Shown: positions 59,207 through 64,000 of the stretch, piece by piece
Numbering within the stretch: position 1 is the first letter of the stretch
Layout of the letters: every line of letters begins with the position of its first letter
Source: Oscillospiraceae bacterium
GTDB lineage: Bacteria; Bacillota; Clostridia; Oscillospirales; Acutalibacteraceae
Assembly (NCBI GenBank): GCA_031271865.1
Contig: JAISUW010000041.1
Coordinates: 1-64,000, forward strand
DNA length: 64,000 nt
Direction: 5' to 3'
The notes under the pieces: generated by a model
Seen by the model: only the letters and a program-made list of their open reading frames with translations
What the model was told of the DNA's origin: nothing
Database searches by the model: none
Translations under genes and position numbers: made by a program

Positions 59207-60472
59207 TTACTTCACAATCTCTACGGTCAGGACGGCATTAGGGGGCAGACTTGCCAACTGCTCGGGCTTTACAATCAAGTCTTCCATCTCTCCTGGCGCG
59301 AGGCGCGGGCGGCGCTTCTTCACGAGTTCCGTCTCCCCGCAGCGGACGCGCACCTGCGCATTCTTGTGAACCTCTCCGACGCGGAAGTAGAGCTTCACGG
59401 GTTCTACGGCGCTCTTATCCACTTTCTGCGGCACCACATAGCGTACGCCGTTCACCCCCTTGGTCGGAATGAAAGTCCGTTCTGCGGGGGTACCCTTTTG
59501 AATATAGGCGGCGGCACCCTTCCCGGCCTGTTGGCTCTCCAGTGTAACGAAGTCCACAAGGTCATGGACGTGCAGCACATTCCCGCAGGCAAAGATGCCG
59601 GGAATGTCGGTCTCACGGTCTTGCCCAACCACCGGACCGTTCGTAACCCGGTCCATGCTGACGCCGGCGGCACGGGACAGCTCATTCTCGGGAATCAGCC
59701 CGACGGACAGTAGCAATAAGTCGCAGGGTACATATTCTTCCGTCCCAGGAATGGGCCGGCGGTTCTCGTCGACGTTGGCTATCGTTACGCCCTCCAGCCG
59801 CTCCCTGCCATGCACTCCGATGACCGTACAGGACAGCTTCAGGGGGATGCCGAAGTCATCCAGGCACTGCACAATATTGCGCGTCAGACCGCTTGAGTAG
59901 GGCATCAGCTCACAGCACATTTTGACCTTTGCGCCCTCCAGCGTCATGCGCCGCGCCATTATAAGCCCGATGTCTCCCGAACCGAGGATCACAACCTCTT
60001 TGCCCGGCATATAGCCATCTAAGTTCACATACTTTTGCGCCGTCCCCGCCGACAGAATCCCCGACGGGCGTGAACCGGCAATGTTCAAAGCGCCCCGCGG
60101 CCGCTCCCGGCAGCCCATAGCCAAAACCACCGCCTTGCAGGAAAGCTCCAGAAGACCGTCCGCCTTGTTCACCGCGATGACCGTGTGGCTGCCCTCTCCC
60201 GGTACGATGTCCAGAACCATGGTGTCCGGCTTTACGGTGATGTCCGGGTTCTCCTCCACCTGTACCACAAAGCGTCCCGCATACTCCGGTCCGGACAGTT
60301 CCTCCCCGAAGTAGTGCAGACCGAATCCTGTGTGTATGCACTGTACCAGTATGCCGCCCAGCGTCTCGGCCCGCTCCAGTATCAATATCTGCTTTACGCC
60401 GTTTTTGGAAGCCTCTAAGGCCGCCGCCATGCCGGCAGGTCCCCCGCCGATGACTATCAGTTCGTAATCCAT
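59207..60472 (-). CDS. NAD(P)/FAD-dependent oxidoreductase (GlpB-like subunit)
   Basis: A 421-residue flavoprotein of the pyridine nucleotide-disulfide reductase type. The N-terminal FAD motif is VIGGGPAGMAAALEA; a second dinucleotide motif VVILGSGDIGLIMARRM lies near residue 165; IFACGNVLHVHDLVDFV is the FAD-closing motif. It lies between the GlpA-like and DUF1667 genes, as in clostridial glycerol-3-phosphate oxidation operons, and probably passes electrons from G3P oxidation to NAD. I start at 60472 (AGGAG eight bases upstream); the frame runs open through the palindromic repeats to 60562, which would add a repeat-encoded leader. Confidence 0.85.
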   Translation of the reverse strand: MDYELIVIGGGPAGMAAALEASKNGVKQILILERAETLGGILVQCIHTGFGLHYFGEELSGPEYAGRFVVQVEENPDITVKPDTMVLDIVPGEGSHTVIAVNKADGLLELSCKAVVLAMGCRERPRGALNIAGSRPSGILSAGTAQKYVNLDGYMPGKEVVILGSGDIGLIMARRMTLEGAKVKMCCELMPYSSGLTRNIVQCLDDFGIPLKLSCTVIGVHGRERLEGVTIANVDENRRPIPGTEEYVPCDLLLLSVGLIPENELSRAAGVSMDRVTNGPVVGQDRETDIPGIFACGNVLHVHDLVDFVTLESQQAGKGAAAYIQKGTPAERTFIPTKGVNGVRYVVPQKVDKSAVEPVKLYFRVGEVHKNAQVRVRCGETELVKKRRPRLAPGEMEDLIVKPEQLASLPPNAVLTVEIVK

Positions 60473-60488
60473 TTGTTTGCTCCTGTTT

Positions 60489-60579
60489 GTGCCCCTACGG
60501 GGCATGGTAGCCCCGTAGGGGCTTGGGTGCCCCGTAGGGGCATTCGTGCCCTGTAAGGGCAATGTGCCCCGTAGGGGCA
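60489..60579. repeat. Five palindromes of the GCCCCGTAGGGGC family
   Basis: Five short palindromes in a row between the GlpA-like and GlpB-like genes: TGCCCCTACGGGGCA, GCCCCGTAGGGGC, TGCCCCGTAGGGGCA, TGCCCTGTAAGGGCA and again TGCCCCGTAGGGGCA. The fourth has compensating changes on both arms. Orientation alternates once. Confidence 0.92.
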
Positions 60580-60583
60580 GACC

Positions 60584-62029
60584 TCACTTCGTCTTCCCGA
60601 CCAACACACGGCTCTCCCCGCCGAACTTTGTGACCTGTGTCGGATCCAGTCCCAATTCTCGGGAAAGAATTTCCAGCACTTTTGTTCCGCAGAAGCCGCC
60701 TTGGCAGCGGCCCATTCCGGCGCGGGTACGGCGTTTTACGCCATCTATATCACGCGCACCGGCAGGGGCATGGATGGCATCGAGGATTTCACCTTCTGAT
60801 ACGGTCTCGCAGCGGCAGATGATGCGGCCGTAGGCGGCGTTTTGTGCAATGAGCGCCTTGCGCTGCGCGGGGGTCATCTCCCGCAGGCGCAGCGGTTCGG
60901 GACGTATGGGGTTCCAGTCGGCCTTTTTGGGCGGGTCATCGAGGATGGCGGAAACCAGCCGCGCCACGTATTTGGCAATTGCAGGTGCTGCGGTCAGGCC
61001 GGGGGATTCTATACCGGCGACATTCACGAAGCGCGGATTTGCCTCGGAGGCACCGATAATGAAGTCGTCCTTATCATCATGCGCCCGCAGACCCGTGAAG
61101 CTGGTAATTACGTCACGGATGGCGAATCCGGGCACCGATTTTTTAACAGCGGTCTGTATGCTGCGGAGTCCGGCATCTGTGGTATCCAAATCCTCTTTGT
61201 CCTCAATATCCTCCGCGGAGGGGCCGATGAGAACGTTGCCGTGAACGGTCGGCGTAATCAGCACCCCTTTGCCCATGGGCGAGGGGCATTGGAAGATGGT
61301 CTTATCCACAACGCCGCCCATGCTCATATCGAGCAAGAGATACTCCCCGCGACGGGGCTTGATGGTAAAGGTCTCGTCACCGATCATACGCGCTACTTTG
61401 TCGGCATAGACGCCGGCGGCATTGATGACAAGCGAAGCCGCAATCTGTTCCGCGCCGTTGGAGAGGAGGAAGCCCTCTTCGGTGGTGTCGATGGTCTTGA
61501 CTTCGTAGTTGCGGCGCAGTTCCGCGCCGTTGGTGACAGCGTTCTCCGCGGCGGCAATGCACAGTTCGTAGGGAGAGACAATGCCCCCCGTCGGCGCATA
61601 GAGCGCGGCGGGTGCATCAGCGTTTAGATTCGGCTCCATGGCGTGCAGTTCTTCTTTGCTTAGCAGGCGCAAGTCCGGCACGCCATTCTCCTGCCCGCGG
61701 GCAATCAAGCTTTTGAGGGTGCCCACCTCTTCCTCCGTGAACGCCACGACCAACGAGCCGTTGCGGTGAAACGGTACGTGCAGTTCCTCGCAGACCTGCC
61801 CCATGAGGCGGTTGCCATCCACATTCATCCGCGCCTTGACACTGTGCGGCTTTGCATCAAATCCGGCATGGACAATTGCGGAGTTGGCTTTGGTTGTCCC
61901 CTGTGCCACATCATTGCACCGCTCCAGCCAGACAATGCGGATATGACTGCGCGAAAGCTCCCTGGCAATCAAGGCGCCGACTACGCCGGCACCGATGACG
62001 GCAACATCATATTTCTTCTGTTCGGACAA
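60584..62029 (-). CDS. FAD-dependent glycerol-3-phosphate dehydrogenase-like protein (GlpA type) with BFD iron-sulfur domain
   Basis: A 481-residue flavoprotein. DVAVIGAGVVGALIARELS binds FAD; the DAO fold continues to about 370 with GTTKANSAIVHAGFD and RAHDDKDDFIIG. The C-terminal 85 residues are a BFD-like [2Fe-2S] domain with ICRCETVSEGE and GMGRCQGGFCG. It resembles the GlpA/LhgO group that oxidises glycerol-3-phosphate to dihydroxyacetone phosphate, working with the next two genes. L-2-hydroxyglutarate oxidase is an alternative for the fold, but context favours G3P. It has its own promoter at 62103. Confidence 0.88.
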   Translation of the reverse strand: MSEQKKYDVAVIGAGVVGALIARELSRSHIRIVWLERCNDVAQGTTKANSAIVHAGFDAKPHSVKARMNVDGNRLMGQVCEELHVPFHRNGSLVVAFTEEEVGTLKSLIARGQENGVPDLRLLSKEELHAMEPNLNADAPAALYAPTGGIVSPYELCIAAAENAVTNGAELRRNYEVKTIDTTEEGFLLSNGAEQIAASLVINAAGVYADKVARMIGDETFTIKPRRGEYLLLDMSMGGVVDKTIFQCPSPMGKGVLITPTVHGNVLIGPSAEDIEDKEDLDTTDAGLRSIQTAVKKSVPGFAIRDVITSFTGLRAHDDKDDFIIGASEANPRFVNVAGIESPGLTAAPAIAKYVARLVSAILDDPPKKADWNPIRPEPLRLREMTPAQRKALIAQNAAYGRIICRCETVSEGEILDAIHAPAGARDIDGVKRRTRAGMGRCQGGFCGTKVLEILSRELGLDPTQVTKFGGESRVLVGKTK

Positions 62030-62102
62030 GGCTCTGCCCTCCGTATTTGTGAGTTTGCGGGGCGTATCCCCTCAAGTTTCAGTATAGCCAATACAATATA
62101 AT

Positions 62103-62131
62103 ATTATAGCAGATTTCTCATCACTTTTCAA
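62103..62131 (-). promoter_or_regulatory. Promoter of the glycerol-3-phosphate oxidation cluster
   Basis: Reverse strand: -35 TTGAAA (62126-62131), -10 TATAAT (62103-62108), 17-base spacer ending in TGC (extended -10). It starts the GlpA-GlpB-DUF1667 operon. Confidence 0.78.
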
Positions 62132-62173
62132 GCGGTTAGATAGATTTTTCTGATTTGACCGTCAGACAAACCA

Positions 62174-62202
62174 CAAGAGGCAAGACGCTGTCCTGCCTCT
62201 TG
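62174..62202. repeat. Inverted pair of the CAAGAGGCA repeat after hydA
   Basis: CAAGAGGCA (62174-62182) and TGCCTCTTG (62194-62202) form a 9-bp stem with an 11-base loop, 18 bases past the hydA stop. More TTGCTTCTTGCCTC sequence follows to 62213. It could act as a weak terminator for hydA, although there is no T-tract. Confidence 0.75.
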
Positions 62203-62219
62203 CTTCTTGCCTCTCACTG

Positions 62220-63977
62220 TCAGGCCTTATACTTTGGGCGGCCTTCGTACTTGGTATGAAGCAGCTCGTGGGCTTTATGGGAACCGGGTTCGCCCAAGAA
62301 CTCCTCGTAAATCATCTTCATGGCAGGGGACTCATGGGATTTGCGGACCGGGAGATCTTTGTCGGCGGCATAGAGGCTCTTGGCGCGCTCTGCCTTGAGG
62401 TCGCGGAAGTTGCGGACGACCGCGTGCTGGACGGGCTGACCGCCGCCGTTGACACAGCCGCCGGGGCAGCCCATAATCTCAATAAAGTGCCAGCCGTCCG
62501 GGTTGCCGGCGCGGAGCTTATCCATAACCGACTTGGCGTTCTTGGTGCCGGAAGCAACGCAGACCTTCACATCGCCGAAGCCTTCCACGGGGTAGGTGGC
62601 TTCCTTGATTCCCTGGGTGCCGCGGACTGCCTCGAAATCAAGGTGCTCCAGCTTCTGGCCGCTGATGCGCTCCACGGCGGTACGCAGTGCCGCTTCCATC
62701 ACGCCGCCGGTCGCGCCGAAGATAACCGCCGCGCCCGTGCCGTCCGCGAGCGGATTATCGTATTCTTCGTCCGGGAGGTTCTTGAAATAGATGCCGGCGG
62801 TGTCAATCAGGCGCGCCAACTCGCGCGTAGTGAGGGAAACATCCACGTCCGGGATGTCCGGACCGTTGGCGTGCTGGTGGTCGCGCTTGTTCTCAAACTT
62901 CTTGGCGGTGCAGGGCATGATACCGACCACGAAAATCTTCTTGGGATCTAAGCCCATTTTCTCGGCGTAGTAGCTCTTGATGATGGCACCTTGCATTTGC
63001 TGCGGGGATTTGCAGGAGGAGAGGTGCGCCAGCAGGTCGGGGTAGTAGTGCTCACAGTACTTCACCCAGCCGGGAGAGCAGGAGGTAATCATCGGCAGGA
63101 CACCGCCATTTTGGACGCGCTCAATGAGTTCGTTGGCCTCCTCCATGATGGTGAGGTCGGCACCGAAGTCGGTGTCGAACACCTTGTCGAAGCCTAACCG
63201 GCGGAGTGCCGCGACCATCTTGCCCTGCACATTCGTTCCGATATGCATACCGAACGCCTCGCCCAAAGTCACACGGATGGAGGGTGCGGTGTGGACGACG
63301 GTGAAGACTTCGGGGTCGTTGAGCGCTCTGAGGACAGGTGCGGTTTCGTCTTTCTCGACAATGGCACCGGTCGGGCAGTTAACGATACACTGCCCGCAGG
63401 AGATGCAGGAAACGTCATTCAAGTCCTTGTCAAAAGCGGAGCTGATATGCGTGTCGAAGCCGCGGGCGTTGGCGCCGATGACGGAGATGCACTGCTGGTC
63501 GCAGGCAGCAACGCAACGGCGGCAGAGGATGCACTTGGAGTTGTCGCGCACCATGTGGGCGGCGGAGTCATCGAAGTAGAAGTCCGGGTTGGCGCCCTTA
63601 TAGTAATCGGTGTCGTCGACGCCGAACTCCTTGCAGAGGGCTTGCAGCTCGCAATTGCCGGAGCGCACACAAGCAAGGCAGTCCTTATTGTGCGTGGAGA
63701 GAATCAATTCCAAGGTGCGCTTGCGGGCGTTACGGACGCGCTCGGTGTTGGTGAAGACTTCCATGCCCTCCGCCACGGGGAATACGCAGGCGGTGACGAG
63801 GGAACGAGCACCCTTGACCTCTACCATGCAGATGCGGCAGGCACCGATTTCGTTGATTTCCTTGAGGTAGCAGAGGGTCGGGATTTCGATTTGCAGTGTC
63901 CGGGCAGCTTCCAGAATGGTGGAGCCGGCCTCGACCTGCACGGGTACGTTATTGATTTTCAGGTTGACAAGAGCCAT
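62220..63977 (-). CDS. hydA: [FeFe] hydrogenase catalytic subunit
   Basis: A 585-residue hydrogen-evolving or bifurcating enzyme. N-terminal 2Fe-2S domain (1-78; GSTILEAARTLQIEIPTLCY, GACRICMVEV), a His-ligated 4Fe-4S region (THNKDCLACVRSGNCELQ), and two 4Fe-4S clusters (CILCRRCVAACDQQC, CISCGQCIVNCPTGA). The H-cluster has all three signatures: ITSCSPGWVKYCE, MPCTAKKFE and MGCPGGCVNGGGQP. The arrangement and length fit HndD or HydA of NADH-dependent/electron-bifurcating complexes, so NuoE/NuoF-like partners are expected beyond the right edge. AGGAGG is about 11-13 bases from the ATG. Confidence 0.95.
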   Translation of the reverse strand: MALVNLKINNVPVQVEAGSTILEAARTLQIEIPTLCYLKEINEIGACRICMVEVKGARSLVTACVFPVAEGMEVFTNTERVRNARKRTLELILSTHNKDCLACVRSGNCELQALCKEFGVDDTDYYKGANPDFYFDDSAAHMVRDNSKCILCRRCVAACDQQCISVIGANARGFDTHISSAFDKDLNDVSCISCGQCIVNCPTGAIVEKDETAPVLRALNDPEVFTVVHTAPSIRVTLGEAFGMHIGTNVQGKMVAALRRLGFDKVFDTDFGADLTIMEEANELIERVQNGGVLPMITSCSPGWVKYCEHYYPDLLAHLSSCKSPQQMQGAIIKSYYAEKMGLDPKKIFVVGIMPCTAKKFENKRDHQHANGPDIPDVDVSLTTRELARLIDTAGIYFKNLPDEEYDNPLADGTGAAVIFGATGGVMEAALRTAVERISGQKLEHLDFEAVRGTQGIKEATYPVEGFGDVKVCVASGTKNAKSVMDKLRAGNPDGWHFIEIMGCPGGCVNGGGQPVQHAVVRNFRDLKAERAKSLYAADKDLPVRKSHESPAMKMIYEEFLGEPGSHKAHELLHTKYEGRPKYKA

Positions 63978-64000
63978 AAGGCAGTACTCCTCCTATTATT

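Noticed and set aside
60473..60562. N-terminal extension of the GlpB-like protein
   Set aside because: It is translated repeat DNA upstream of a good ribosome site and the canonical FAD-binding start.

Overview
The window looks like one contiguous piece of chromosome from a GC-rich (by eye mid to high 50s percent, not computed), anaerobic, Gram-positive Clostridia-type bacterium, most plausibly an Oscillospirales/Ruminococcaceae-like gut organism. Reasons: an [FeFe] hydrogenase, Mini-RNase III, RNase Y, ECF vitamin-uptake genes, TarI/TarJ, a SpoIID-like protein, firmicute-style L20 and L21 ribosomal leaders, and many short palindromic repeats between genes. No rRNA, tRNA, CRISPR array, transposase or prophage genes were seen. 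This placement is an inference; no search could be run.

Layout, left to right. 1-405 is a tandem repeat array. 0.4-2.5 kb: DUF2200 protein, small MGMT-type protein, AI-2E-family permease. 2.6-6.4 kb: GPH/MFS symporter, then a two-gene ABC polysaccharide exporter whose ATPase has a Wzt-like C-terminal domain. 6.4-9.9 kb: secreted metallophosphoesterase, divergent from asd-dapA (diaminopimelate/lysine). 9.9-11.1 kb: AAA ATPase behind three evenly spaced palindromic operators. 11.4-16.5 kb: a 1211-residue low-complexity protein paired with a SpoIID-like/peptidoglycan-binding protein. 16.6-21 kb: ecfT, a fused ecfA1-ecfA2, and a secreted class-3-like lipase. 21.2-24.6 kb: MATE pump, glycosyltransferase, rpmA, rplU. 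24.9-33 kb: a proline-rich protein, then a reverse-strand run ddl-murF-nadE-obg-(CrtC-like)-mrnC.

33.3-40.4 kb: greA-lysS followed by two GT2 glycosyltransferases, a second ABC exporter, tarI and tarJ, which together suggest a ribitol-phosphate-containing wall polymer. 40.5-53.3 kb is a dense housekeeping strip: infC-rpmI-rplT, an rRNA methyltransferase, dprA-topA-trmFO, plsX-rnc-thyA-cca and an acyltransferase. 53.5-57.3 kb: an ECF sigma factor fused to a membrane segment, a threonine-rich stalk and a leucine-rich-repeat domain, preceded by a 48-codon overlapping small gene and an ECF-like promoter; then rny. 57.7-64 kb: a TagF-like polymerase, a three-gene glycerol-3-phosphate oxidation cluster, and hydA, which starts 23 bases before the right edge.

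The most novel-looking items are the sigma-factor/LRR fusion with its overlapping small gene (53485-55589), the SpoIID-partner pair (11435-16549), the three-operator control region of the ATPase (11127-11228), and the several families of palindromic repeats. Some repeats have covarying arms, some have entered reading frames, and one supplies a promoter -35 box. Promoters are unusually easy to read here: most have a 17-base spacer and a TGn extension just before the -10 box.
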